Shown: positions 54,081 through 64,000 of the stretch, piece by piece | How positions within the stretch are numbered: position 1 is the stretch's first letter | How the letters are laid out: each line of letters begins with the position of its first letter | DNA from: Platycnemis pennipes | Taxonomy: Eukaryota; Arthropoda; Insecta; Odonata; Platycnemididae | Assembly (NCBI GenBank): GCA_933228895.1 | Contig: OW121846.1 | Location: forward strand, 47,510,107-47,574,106 | Reading direction: 5' to 3' | Length of the DNA: 64,000 nt | Made by a program: the position numbers and the translations under genes | Notes under the pieces: generated by a model | Database searches by the model: none | What the model saw: the letters and a program-made list of their open reading frames with translations, nothing else | What the model was told of the DNA's origin: nothing

Positions 54081-55540
54081 AAAATATAATTAAAAAGCGT
54101 AGTTAAGTTTCAATAAATTAGAGCAACTTTTGGGGGTACGCTGGACTCCCATGCTCACTTGCGTCAAAAATGGAGGGTTGCCTACTAAAGGGTCGAAGTT
54201 TTTTTCAGGATTTTTCTTCTACCTTTCTTAAAATTTCTTTGTTTTTATTTCGTCTCCTCAATTTATCCACATCATTCCTCCATTGCTCTTTATTTTACAA
54301 CTCCCAGTCTTAATCTCCCTCCTGCTTTCAATTTAAATACCCCTATACTGTAGAGGAGTAGGCACCAAATGTATGTACATTCTATTGAAGTATTTATTTT
54401 GATCTCAAACCTTCATTTCCCACTGCCTAAAGATCTTTTAGATAAAATTCATCATGAACGAGACCATTCCTGACCTCAATCTTGCTTCACCCAATACAGG
54501 TTTTTCGGCTACTCAGATAGTGATACGGATACAGCATAGATCTAAAGTTTAGTAATAAAGGACGTGTGACATTATTCCGTAAGTGAAATTAAGGCAGAAT
54601 GGATAATTCGAAATGCAACGAAGTTCGAATAAAATATGGTCGTCTGTTACCGAAAAGGGATATTCTTAGCTTGGAGAGAAAAATGGTCCCTTAACAAGAG
54701 TTCCCACGATCACTGACATTATAAGAAAATGGTGTCAAATCACCCCAAGCCACATGCCCATATGTTAACTGACCGTAGAAGGTGTAGGCTTATCTATCCC
54801 CCTATCTCCTACATTCTCAAATCCAGAGTTCCAACTCTCACTTCCTGAATCGATTATCAATGAACAGTGGTTACATAATCATTGCCGATTTCCACACTGG
54901 TCCCCTCCCTTTGGAAAACTTAAGAATCCGGGTACTTCCGTCAAAAACAGAAAACTTGCCAAAGTTGCTACTGTCGATCCCTTTCACATCTTGCTTTCCA
55001 GTGAATCAATTTTCTAATTGTACTCCCTGTGAGATGGCAATGTAATTATAGACCGAATCATACATTAATATCAATGTACATTTTCACTGTGGAAGACTTC
55101 ATCTTCGTGTAAAAAGAAATTTGAATGTTTTTTTGGATTTATTTATAATTTGTTGGAAAAAAAGCCATTTTGATTAAGCATTTATGGCGTATGAAAGCAA
55201 TTTATTTGAAAAGAGCGTTAAATTGAGTATTTTCATATAATTTTCGCAGTTTGCGACGATGACCTACCTCAAGAATCATGCTTAATGGTAGCATACGACA
55301 ATCGTCACTGTAGTATAATCAACATCACATCGTCATCAGTGTAGCCACGATCTTAGGCATTTATCCATGACGCATCGCAATGTTTAAGTTGGTTACCACC
55401 CAATTCTTGAGTTGAGTGAACCCCCTAATTGTGGTACGATGGAGAAAGTACACCGCTTCCCGTAGGGATTGGCCCGCTGGCCGATTGAAATGGAAGGTTT
55501 CCACTTGTCCGTGATTTGAAAACACCCTAACAATCTATTA
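54081..55540. other. Unassigned DNA
   Basis: No gene or named repeat seen. Confidence 0.4.
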
Positions 55541-56095
55541 TCTTACGTAACGGTGTTGGATGGCATCGGGACGAGCACCACGCGGGTGGCGGAAATGTGA
55601 CATGGCGATGGGCGCACCGTAAGATCTGGACGGGGATAGCGCTAAGCACGCTGCCCGCGCGTCTCACCCCCATCGAGCCTCGGTCTAACGGGTCTCCCGA
55701 AACGTAGAAGCCACGATGCTCGTTGAGGACGCGTTGCTTGGTCCGTCGCCTCCTGTGCCACGGCTAGAGAAGCTCAGCCGAGTGGAAAGCTTGGGCACTC
55801 GCCGGACGAAGGCGACGAATTCAGGTCACGGCAATGACGACCGGTAGTAAATAAAGGCGGAGCTCTTGAATGGGAACTTGAAAACACCCGGTGACGCTCT
55901 GGGCTGTGCAGTCGACTGACTGCATCGCCTCAACGTGCTTACTGCTTTGACGCAGCTTAAATGCACGCGGCAGAGACATCGTTTTTATTCATACCAAACG
56001 GGCGCTAATTTAGTGACGACATACGAGCTGTGTTAGCCGAAGTAGTGACGCTCGTATTTTGTTACTCAATGGTCCAGGATTTGAAATGCCGCGTT
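55541..56095. promoter_or_regulatory. CpG-rich patch, candidate host promoter or first exon
   Basis: Against an AT-rich background this stretch is dense in CpG (GCTAAGCACGCTGCCCGCGC, CGCCGGACGAAGGCGACG). No long frame covers it. A short frame starts at ATG 56069 (24 codons). A TAAATAAAGG box at 55849 lies roughly 60 bases upstream of GCAGTCGACTGACTGC. Orientation and transcription start are not determined. It may also be part of an unrecognised repeat. Confidence 0.3.
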
Positions 56096-57464
56096 CCGTG
56101 TGGATATCTTATTGTTGTAATTAGGAAAGTGAAAATCAACTGATATTTGAGCAAGTTAGTAAAGATGGGTAGCTGGATTACGTGGGATTTTTGGGAGCGA
56201 AGGAGAGACTATGGCTCTTACGAGTCATAGTCTCTTCTTCGTTTAGAAGTTTAAAGTTCAATTTGATGTAAAATTAGCTTTCACTTGGATTTAAAATCCA
56301 AGCCGACAAACTTCTGTGCTTGTAGTGATTTTCTCGACGCATTCAGTACCGAAGTAACTTAGGGTATACTAAAACATATCTTTGCCATGTAGTGTATGAA
56401 CTCAGATCTACGGAATCAAGCAGGTATTCTTGCTCGTCTTAAAATCAGATCTATTGTATTGGCACATGCATAATTTCATGGTTTGAATAACTGCTGAGTC
56501 ACAGATGTTTCATTTCAATACCGGTCCCGTGCTGGAGTGTTTTGTGGGGTTGAATTCCAATTAAGCACTCCGTACTTAGAACAGGACGAAAGACTTGACT
56601 ATACAATGGGTCAAGAGCCTTTATCAATGCAGCCCATGGTCTCTAAGTAAGGTCTATTAAACGTAGCTACTTTACGTAAGTAGTTCAATACTCCATCCAC
56701 TGGGTGGCTATTACGCTTCATAATTAGTAATTATTCTATCACAGTAATTTATTGGTCTTATTTATGAGTAACACAATGTTGATTTGAGAGAAAATCTGCA
56801 ATCGAGGCTCATAAACACTATCCACTTGAACGCATTTACTCGCAACCCACCAAATGGATGATGTGGCAGAGAAACTCCCCATCATAGATCACTGCCTTAA
56901 TACTAGACGACTGGAGCCAAAAATTCTTAGAATATATAACATTTTCTAGGCTTATTTTATCATTGTCACTACCGTATGACAAGTAATATCTATTTCCTTC
57001 TCGAGATTCAAACACACGACCTTAAACTGCCTATGCTGGCCTGTTACCGGTATTACTTTTCGCGCATACTGCTGTTATGATAAAAATAATCATTTTTGTG
57101 CACTGTATTTTGTCAAAACTTTTTGCGATTTACCTACATTGATTTCGTTAAGAACAGTGGAGTCGCACTTTTAAATATGCTAGACTTTGAAATAAATCTG
57201 CGGCAGATTTTAAAAATCATAGAGCTAGCTTCAGGAATAAATACACACCATGAAAATCAGCCCCACGCCATTCACTGATGACATAGTGGGTATGGCAGAA
57301 ACCGAAACAGAGTTAAAAAGACTCAAGTTCAAAAGGAAACGACTATGGCCAGATATTACCTGTGCATAAAAGATTAAGGTTATAGCATGCATGGTAATAG
57401 CATTAGTATGATAAGGAAAATTGTACATAAGATTACGGTATAACCATATATCAGGTGAAGATCA
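56096..57464. other. Unassigned DNA with a small hairpin
   Basis: Holds an inverted repeat at 56198-56241 (19-bp arms, two mismatches, six-base loop). Otherwise there is nothing I can name. A weak tRNA-like word (GATTCAAACACACGACC, minus) occurs at 57007. Confidence 0.4.
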
Positions 57465-58100
57465 ATGAAAATGAAACTAAGATACCGATGTGCAGCAAGA
57501 GAAAAGAGCCCAGTACCAATGTTTAACTACAAAACATAAACTTGAAGAGGTGAAACAATTCTAGTACTTAGCAAGACGCCTTATAACCCGCGATGGGTTT
57601 TTAGGCTTCTTCCTGAATCCACTTAAATCTGGGAATACAAGCGTAGAAGTAAGAAAACAATTTATTAGAACTTAGATGCGGAGCAGTTTTTTATGGCAGT
57701 CGGGCATGGACGATGACAGCAGCAGAGAAGTTAAGTTTGGAAGCATACGAAATTTGATGCTACAGAAGAACGTTGAAGATTAATTGGATCGAGCGAGTGA
57801 ATAATCAGGAAGTCCTAAGAAGAATGGGAAAAAAGAAACGTCTGTTGAAAATCCTAAGAAGAATGGATATTAATCGACCGTATCATGAAACAAGATTGCC
57901 TGGTAAAGACAATAGTTTAAAGACAGGTGAGCTAGAAAAACGGCAAAGGAGGGCTTCGCATGAGAAATCTAGAACAAGTGATAAACAATCTGAATGAAAA
58001 TAAATACGTAGATATGAAAATATTAGCTAAGAAAATATTAGTGGAGAGCTGCGTGAAATAATTCTAAAGATTTTTGACTGATGATGAAGATGATGGTGAA
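57465..58100 (+). pseudogene. RTE-clade LINE 3' fragment
   Basis: Starts in the KKTKILVCSKRE region (AGATACCGATGTGCAGCAAG) and continues through the CYLGSR block (TCTAGTACTTAGCAAGACGC), GTAGAAGTAAGAAAACAATT (VEVRKQFI), the YGSEAWT area and a 74-codon open piece (57773-57997: KINWIERVNNQEVLRRMGKK). It ends near 58100 with a TGATGATGAAGATGATG tail. Multiple frameshifts. Confidence 0.75.
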
Positions 58101-58134
58101 GGTAATGGTCCACAGTTGAAGAGTAGATACTAGA

Positions 58135-58720
58135 AGTAGAACCTATGTTGAGCTTCGGAAACCAAAAATTGAAGACGATAATGAGTATTACTAACTGGGA
58201 AGCCAGTAGAAAATTCTGGGCGAAGAGGGCAACTCACCAAAAGAAGAATCTACCAACAGCTTACATTGCGAGCATGGAGATAAGGAAACAATATAAGAAC
58301 CTTTCATTCGGAGGATACTTTTCTATAGCAGTGAAGCATAGACGATAACAGAGGCAAATAAGTCAAACCTCTAAGCATTTGAAATTAGGTGGGATAGAAG
58401 AATGAAGATAAAGGGGATCGATCAAGTACCAAACAAAGAAATTCTGAGAAGAGTGGGAGTAAGGAGAAGTCCAACACAAAAATTAAGGTGACGACGGGAT
58501 AAGTTATTCGGCCTCATCTTGAGACATGATGGTCTGATGAAGACCATCATGTCTCAACGGAAAACTTCGTATGGGATTTGTGGAGCATAAAGCTAAGGAT
58601 AATGAAGAAAATATTCGAGTAAAAATGAGGAGATAGGCCAAAAGGAGAATTTAGAGAGCTGCGTCAAACCAATCTAAGGATTGATGACTTGCCGATATTT
58701 TGATGATAATGATGACGATG
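58135..58720 (+). pseudogene. Second RTE-clade LINE 3' fragment, directly downstream
   Basis: Follows the previous tail and starts again in the polymerase region (KLKTIMSITNWEASRKFWAK, corresponding to the LGSRVTNDG-SKKEIVSRIAQAKRA stretch). It continues through AAGAAGAATCTACCAACAGC, GGGATCGATCAAGTACCAAA, an inserted inverted duplicate at 58520-58558, and GAGCTGCGTCAAACCAATCT with a TGATGATAATGATGAC tail. Dead. Confidence 0.7.
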
Positions 58721-59409
58721 AAATAATACTAGTTCAAATGAAGTAAATATTTTGAAGCTATTACTCCATTCACGTAGATGTTAACTGTTAAGTCAAATGC
58801 ATTAACCCTAGCTTTCTCGTCTCCAAATGGTGGAGACATTCTTATCTCGCAGCTGTAGAGGGAAAGGCCGTACGCATCACCGCCCTTGCGACGGTTTCCG
58901 TAAAGGCTGGAGAGAGCGCGAAATCCATGTGACCTTATTCTGAAACCTAAGGACGATAGTTCACACGAACAGGCAGGCTAATTCCAAGTGCGTGAGAGCG
59001 GTAGATCTAAACTTAAACACTCTTATTTTCACTCAAAGCTCAGGATCCGGGAGTATATCGTGATTGGTCGGCCGTCGACGTCAAATTCATCAAGTGAACG
59101 GCACCAAGCAATGGTATTTTCGGCAGGAAGGAAATGAAATGGACGCTGATGGAATTTGCGGACGTGACTCGATGAGAAGGACGTGATGTCGACTCCGAGG
59201 GCACCAAGTGGAAACCCTGGACGTTCCTTTCGGAGGGCCACGAAATGGCGCGCGCCACAGGAAGCTAGGCAGTCATTTTCTTCCTACCACTGCCGTTGCC
59301 TCGTGCATTTGCACCAACGTGCTACCCTGCTGGCCGCCTCTAGGACGTACGGCGTCTGCAAGCATAATAATGGAATGTATGAGGAAAAGCGACGGCAACC
59401 AAGGTGGTC
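58721..59409. other. Unassigned, partly GC-rich DNA
   Basis: Positions 58850-58960 and 59060-59400 are less AT-rich, with CpG words (GGTCGGCCGTCGACGTC). Several overlapping short frames exist on both strands (59029-59258 minus; 59183-59543 plus) without domains. Confidence 0.3.
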
Positions 59410-59545
59410 AGGTCAGACTCATCTCGGCTAGGCAACCAAAGGGTTGCGGGTTCGAGTCCCACCTCGAGCCCAGGTTAGACGGAAAGATATTACCTCACCG
59501 ATTGGTGTGTTATGAAACATTATTCAAATGTAAAGGAAAATGACT
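59410..59545 (+). repeat. tRNA-derived SINE (GGTTAGACGG-body type)
   Basis: The head has GGTCAGACTCATCTCGGCTA and a near-perfect T-arm block GTTGCGGGTTCGAGTCCC (B box GGTTCGAGTCC at 59449-59459). The body starts with CAGGTTAGACGGAAAGATAT. The acceptor ends do not pair, so it is not a functional tRNA gene. Confidence 0.65.
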
Positions 59546-59689
59546 TCGGGAAAAAATGTAAATTCGATTAAAAAGGAGCTGAAATTTGTTGAGTGATGTC
59601 AAACTCTCTTGGTATTATGCCCGTGGTAATCACGTGGGCGAAACTAATTATTGAATCCATCTGTTTAGTTATTCATTGCTCTCTTTTCA

Positions 59690-59990
59690 CCGCATAGAGT
59701 TATTTATTCGGGAGAGGCAACATATATCTAGTTCATTTTCGCCCTTTAGGATAGGTGGGTGATTGGGCAAAGTTAGGAATTTTCTGGAGAATGGAGGAAG
59801 GATGGAGAGAAACCCACAGTCTGGGCTCGCGTGCTCTCAACCAAAGACACTAAGGGGTCTGCGGAAGCGCAAAGTATTGAAATTGAAATACTCTCCATAT
59901 AGCAATAAAGTGGAAACCATTACATAAATAAATAATCTCTGCCACTGCCGGAATTCAAACCCGGGTCCTCAGAGTCGGAGCTAGGACTCG
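59690..59990 (-). repeat. tRNA-derived SINE, main family
   Basis: The minus-strand B box GGGTTTGAATTCCGG lies at about 59950-59964, with GTCCTAGCTCCGACTCTGAG ahead of it. The body reads back through GAAATACTCTCCATATAGCA, GGATGGAGAGAAACCCACAG and GGATAGGTGGGTGATTGGGC, which matches 47.85-48.1 kb. Confidence 0.75.
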
Positions 59991-60436
59991 GTTTTCCCTA
60001 GAGTTAAAGTTATTCACGTCCATTTGGAAACGTAGGTGGATGATTAGAAATTTATTTATTTTTGGAACCTGGCGTTGACCTAGGCCACCTCTTAATAAAA
60101 ATACGCCGGAAAATTCCGTTATATAACGTGTGAAGAGTAATAGATTTTTCGTGAATATCCTTCCACTCAACCGTGGGGTGAGAACCGAATAAATAACCTA
60201 ACGAGATTCTAAACTTGACCAATGGAATGGAAGGACTGTACTTATATAATAAGCCATCCCGACTCTATTTTTCACTTATCTGAGAACTTATTTAATTTGG
60301 GAACTGAATTATATCCACCGGGGAATTCCATATTGGAGTGTGTATTATGGTGAGGCGACAGAAGAGTTGTGTTGAATAATGCTTTCCACAGACCACTTAA
60401 GCATTGAGTAACCCCTTAGGCACAATTGGGTCGTGA

Positions 60437-60439
<3 letters not shown>

Positions 60440-60478
<39 letters not shown>
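60440..60478. repeat. TA dinucleotide microsatellite
   Basis: About 19 uninterrupted AT/TA units. Confidence 0.95.
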
Positions 60479-60482
<4 letters not shown>

Positions 60483-60888
60483 ATCAGCCGCCCAATGTGC
60501 TTAGACCAGAAAGGCGACAGCAAGGAAAACCTAACGTTGCAGGGCTCAAGTCTCATTTGGTAACTTCCTCGAGTTTCTGTCCCCCTTGGGCATTGATGCT
60601 GTCAGAGTACCAGGTTCATATTTAGGTTCGACAGTGTGATTTGGATAAATCACAGGGAGCACCTATATATCTAATTCTACTATAGCTAGGGCAACTGTAA
60701 ATAGAACTGGAAGTAGGGAAGTAGGAATGAATGGAGATAATATTGAGAAAAAACTCCAAAGTCAGCATTATTCTCTTTGCATAGAAAGGTACCCATGGAC
60801 TTCACAATCAAATGTCTTATCGGATGGACAGAGTAGGGACACACGTGCTTTCCCTCGACAACAACACTCGAGTTCTGGACCACTTGAG
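60479..60888. other. Unassigned DNA
   Basis: Possible decayed SINE head at 60540-60620 (GCTCAAGTCTCATTTGG). Not called separately. Confidence 0.3.
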
Positions 60889-61105
60889 TGCCAAGTGGAG
60901 GGTATTTCAAGTTCAGTATTTCGTCCGTCAGATGGGACGTTAAGCCGTGGCCCCCATCCGTTTAGAGTAGGCTAGTGACAACGCCGGGTTTCTCTCCACC
61001 CTACCTTCGTTCCCTAAAACTCCTTCCATTACCCAATTACCCACCTATCCTAAATTGCGCAAAGGACCTCAGCTGTTGGTTGCCTCCCCTGAATACCCAA
61101 CAAAC
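60889..61105 (+). repeat. SINE body, main family
   Basis: A clean plus-strand body: TATTTCGTCCGTCAGATGGG, ACGTTAAGCC, GACAACGCCGGGTTTCTCTC, CACCCTACCTTCGTTCCC and ACCCACCTATCCTAAATTGC. The head is not recognisable. This copy shows the body in sense orientation best. Confidence 0.75.
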
Positions 61106-63583
61106 CATCAAGTTCTGGACTATTATTTAAATAAATCCATTGCTACTCTTGAGATGGTAAGGCAATTTTCCAGTAAACACATCACACCGATTTCTTCTAA
61201 ACTTCATTAAATGAAGCGACGCCATCAAGACGTGTTATGGCAACCCGTTGCTGGGACACTCGATGCATTTAACTATAGAACAGAGAGAACCTCCCGAAAA
61301 TAAAGGGGGATCCCACTGCCATGACAAGGAGTGACTACTGTTAGGGACCTTATTCCATCCCTCTAGTTAGTTATTAGAGAAGTCGATCAAATACTAAAGT
61401 TATTGACGCCATTTAGGACAAATGGGTATTTGGGTAATGGCAGAAATATGTTAGGGAAGAAGGGAAGGTGAAAAAAATCCTGATATGCTTAAGTTCCCTT
61501 ATCAGCGAATAAGAGACTACACTTTCATTTTAATTCTTCCATAAACACTCTACACTCTATTTTTTGATATTTCCTTTTTTTCCTCTCTATCCAACTTTCT
61601 TTCTCCATAATACTCTTACGTACATACACCGATAGTTTCCCTTTTATTTCGGCCATCTTTAACGGTTTATGCCGTTTGGTGATTTCTGAGAAATATTACA
61701 CAAGTACACGAACAGAGAGGATTGAAGATAATGTGCATGTATGTAGATTTTGGTATGTAGCAGGATGACTTTTTAGGCATCTGATATCCTAAAGACGGCC
61801 AGTAACATTCACCGCTCACCCTCGGAAGACATTTCCCGCTTTCTAAATACCACCCTGAAGGATTGAGGGCTGGAGCTCAGCTATGGGTAACCATTCTGAT
61901 CCGATAAAATAATTATCTGACTGTACGAGTATATGAGATTACTCCTTGCGTTTAAAAAAATAGAACAAAAATTCTGGTATATATTTTATATATTACCTAC
62001 TTGTTTTAGCAGATAGTATTATAAAAATTATTCCATATGCGCCGCAACATCTTGATGCCATGTATATTCTTAAATATCAATGATACACTGCTATGATAAA
62101 ATAGGGACTTGACAACAGCTCAGCCGAAAAATGCTGGAAGTTGTACCAAAACACGCATAATTATGCAATTGTTGACCATGTGGCATCGAATTTGAAGAAA
62201 TTTCAAGAAAATTCACATGACATGGAAAAGGTTTTGAGGATCAATCAAAGCGTATTATTTATAAGGTAATCAATGGTAGATAATAATAGAGCGAGAAAAG
62301 AAACTCTTTTACGAATCATTCGATTGTGCCTCACATTCTAAGAGAAATATACACTTTCCAAGAGCTAAACGATTATTATGCTTCCAGAAAAATGGTGAAT
62401 TCTTACGCCTTTCCGTAAAAGATTTCCTTGTAAAGTATAACATTTTTCGCTTAATTTCTCCATGCGCAATAACTGAAAAAGAACCTATGCCTCAAATCTT
62501 GAAATCTCGACCAGGATTTTGCTGCAAACAATCGTTTAAAATCTAGGTGGAATAATGCACGAAATGCTTTAACGGCACAACTTATGGCGCAAATTTCATG
62601 TTCCGTGATTCCAAGTGGCTTGAAACTTGTTTCAAATAAATGTTGTGTCCAGCACTCGTCTACTTATTCAGTGGATCGCATTGCCGAGGAAAAAATGATA
62701 CACTTGGAGAATGCCTCCGTAACAGTTTACCTAGATTGTAATACCCAATGTTCCTTTTTCCATTCTCGAGTCATCGGCTTTCCTCTGACGACAGTTTCAG
62801 TTGCATTCCAAGAGACATTTTCAGGCCTTTGGCCTACTCCAAGGCTCTTCAGAGGCTCCCTGGAATGAAATCGGACGTGTTATCAGCTGAAAGCTAATCC
62901 AACGCAGAAGACAATACGGAAATGGAATCATCTCTTTACTGCGGAAGCCTTCGTGCAATTGACACTTAATGTTTAGCCATGCAGTCTCTATCACGATAAG
63001 GTGTCAGCATCTAAGATACGTTATGAAAAATCAGGCAATACGAAATTTCTACAAATCGATTTTTGATAAGATGGACATCGCGGTTTGAAACGAAGATCTG
63101 GGATAGCGATGACTTGAATATGGATCTCCCATCCAGAGGGTCTGAATTAATATCCTGCTCCCGACATGAGTTCTTCCGAGGACATTTCATACTTCAGCAA
63201 TACGTGGAGGGCATCGAATGGGGCAGTACACTATGGACTTTTGTAGGTTCAAATAGACGGCAATTACCACGTTTTTTCATACTCTTCCTGAAATCTTATT
63301 GATACTTATCCCGCTCACCCTAGTACCAAGTAATACCCTCAACCATGATCGTCTTCAATCTATAGTAGCAGAAAGAATGTTGTGCATACAAGAAATTGAA
63401 AATACTCAAGTGATGAAAAGGCTATTGTTTCAACACCGTGGGCCAAGAAAATCTGTGATCGATGGTTTACAATGGTCTGCCTGTTCTTTTTTTAGGTATT
63501 TTGCATTTTAAAATAATGGATTCAGTACCCTATGGATGTAAGCAAGCTGATCAAAATATGTCTTCCTTAAAAATACTGGGGTC
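61106..63583. other. Unassigned DNA
   Basis: No gene recognised. Weak SINE-like text occurs at 61400-61470 (GGACAAATGGGTATTTGGGT, minus body) and at 63110-63240. The frames at 62584-62868 and 63063-63302 lack domains. Confidence 0.35.
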
Positions 63584-63960
63584 ATTCCATGCCAATTTGA
63601 CCAGGTGATTGCCCTTAGGATATCCAATTTTGACCAAACTTGGCAAAACGTTACCATTTCATATGCAAATGAAATCCCCAAAGCCGTTTTGTAAAACATG
63701 CAACCGTTTACGAGACCCTACTAGCCCTTTTTCTTGTCGGTAGCTTTGCTATTCTCGGAAGTATACCGTAAAATGTTTAGTCACTTTTGCAAAATACGAA
63801 TTTTCCAACGTTGAAATTTCTCGTAAACGGTTGCAACTTTTGCAAAATGGCTTTGTGCATTTCATTTTCCTATTAAATAATGACGCATTACCAAATTTTG
63901 TCAAAATCGGTTTCCCTAAGTGTCATTTTTGCTGGTTTTCTGGTAGAATTGACGTGGAAT
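63584..63960. mobile_element. Foldback / MITE-like element with long inverted arms
   Basis: Terminal parts ATTCCATGCCAATTTGACCAG (63584-63604) and the complement of 63940-63960 pair with three differences. The arms continue inward: CCAATTTTGACCAAACTTGG pairs with 63890-63910, CCGTTTTGTAAAACATGCAA pairs with 63830-63850, and CAACCGTTTACGAGA pairs perfectly with TCTCGTAAACGGTTG (63819-63833). The arms are about 130 bp each with indels, around a spacer of roughly 100 bp. No coding frame. Probably a non-autonomous DNA transposon; superfamily not assigned. Confidence 0.8.
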
Positions 63961-64000
63961 TGATACGTCACGTTAACGTCACGTGGACCAGTTAATTTAA

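Noticed and set aside
59420..59490. Candidate tRNA gene
   Set aside because: Good B box but no acceptor pairing, and followed by a SINE body shared with another locus.
60440..60478. TA run as a cruciform or regulatory hairpin
   Set aside because: An ordinary dinucleotide microsatellite; self-complementarity is trivial.
1..64000. CRISPR arrays, rRNA genes, bacterial operons
   Set aside because: No regularly spaced short repeats, no rRNA-like conserved stretches and no operon-like gene packing were seen.

Overview
The window looks like gene-poor, repeat-dominated eukaryotic DNA, most likely from an arthropod and probably an insect. The evidence is an AT-rich background with no bacterial gene packing, several clades of non-LTR retrotransposons (CR1, a Kiri-like CR1 relative, RTE and an I/Jockey-type fragment), tRNA-derived SINEs, and foldback or TIR elements. 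I found no exon that I can assign to a host gene with confidence. The clade names rest on motif recognition in the translated sequence; no database search was run.

Layout from left to right. 1-7 kb: mostly unassigned DNA with one tRNA-like SINE (3.26 kb) and an old RTE scrap (3.6-3.9 kb). 7.15-7.83 kb: an RTE fragment split by a CR1 3' end. 9.4-10.8 kb: two SINEs. 11.6-13.6 kb: the 3' end of a CR1-group LINE (+) meets a 5'-truncated but still open RTE reverse transcriptase (-) tail to tail. About 15.6-20.2 kb: a nearly complete but inactivated Kiri-like LINE (+), with ORF1 intact and ORF2 broken by three stops and two frameshifts, ending in an ATTCA-type simple repeat. 20.6 to about 26.4 kb: the best-preserved element, a CR1 LINE (-). 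Its ORF2 (endonuclease plus reverse transcriptase) is uninterrupted, its ORF1 (esterase type) has one frameshift, and its 5' leader contains a 235-bp tandem duplication.

26.5-43 kb: scattered truncated CR1 tails, RTE fragments of at least two subfamilies, SINEs and long unassigned stretches with two unexplained direct-repeat pairs. 43.2 kb: a 79-bp-arm near-perfect hairpin. 44.6-45.3 kb: a TIR-bounded DNA-transposon-like element. 46-50.7 kb: a cluster of SINEs of one family with an I/Jockey-type LINE end and an RTE tail. 51.3-54.1 kb: a CR1/Kiri-type RT remnant and an older RTE piece. 55.5-56.1 kb: a CpG-rich patch that is the best candidate for a host promoter or first exon. 57.5-58.7 kb: two RTE tails in a row. 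59.4-61.1 kb: SINEs and a TA microsatellite. 63.58-63.96 kb: a long foldback element.

The autonomous LINEs supply endonuclease and reverse transcriptase. The short SINEs and 5'-truncated tails are the expected products of target-primed reverse transcription by such enzymes. Most copies are decayed; the CR1 at 20.6-26.4 kb and the RTE at 12.3-13.6 kb are the youngest-looking ones.
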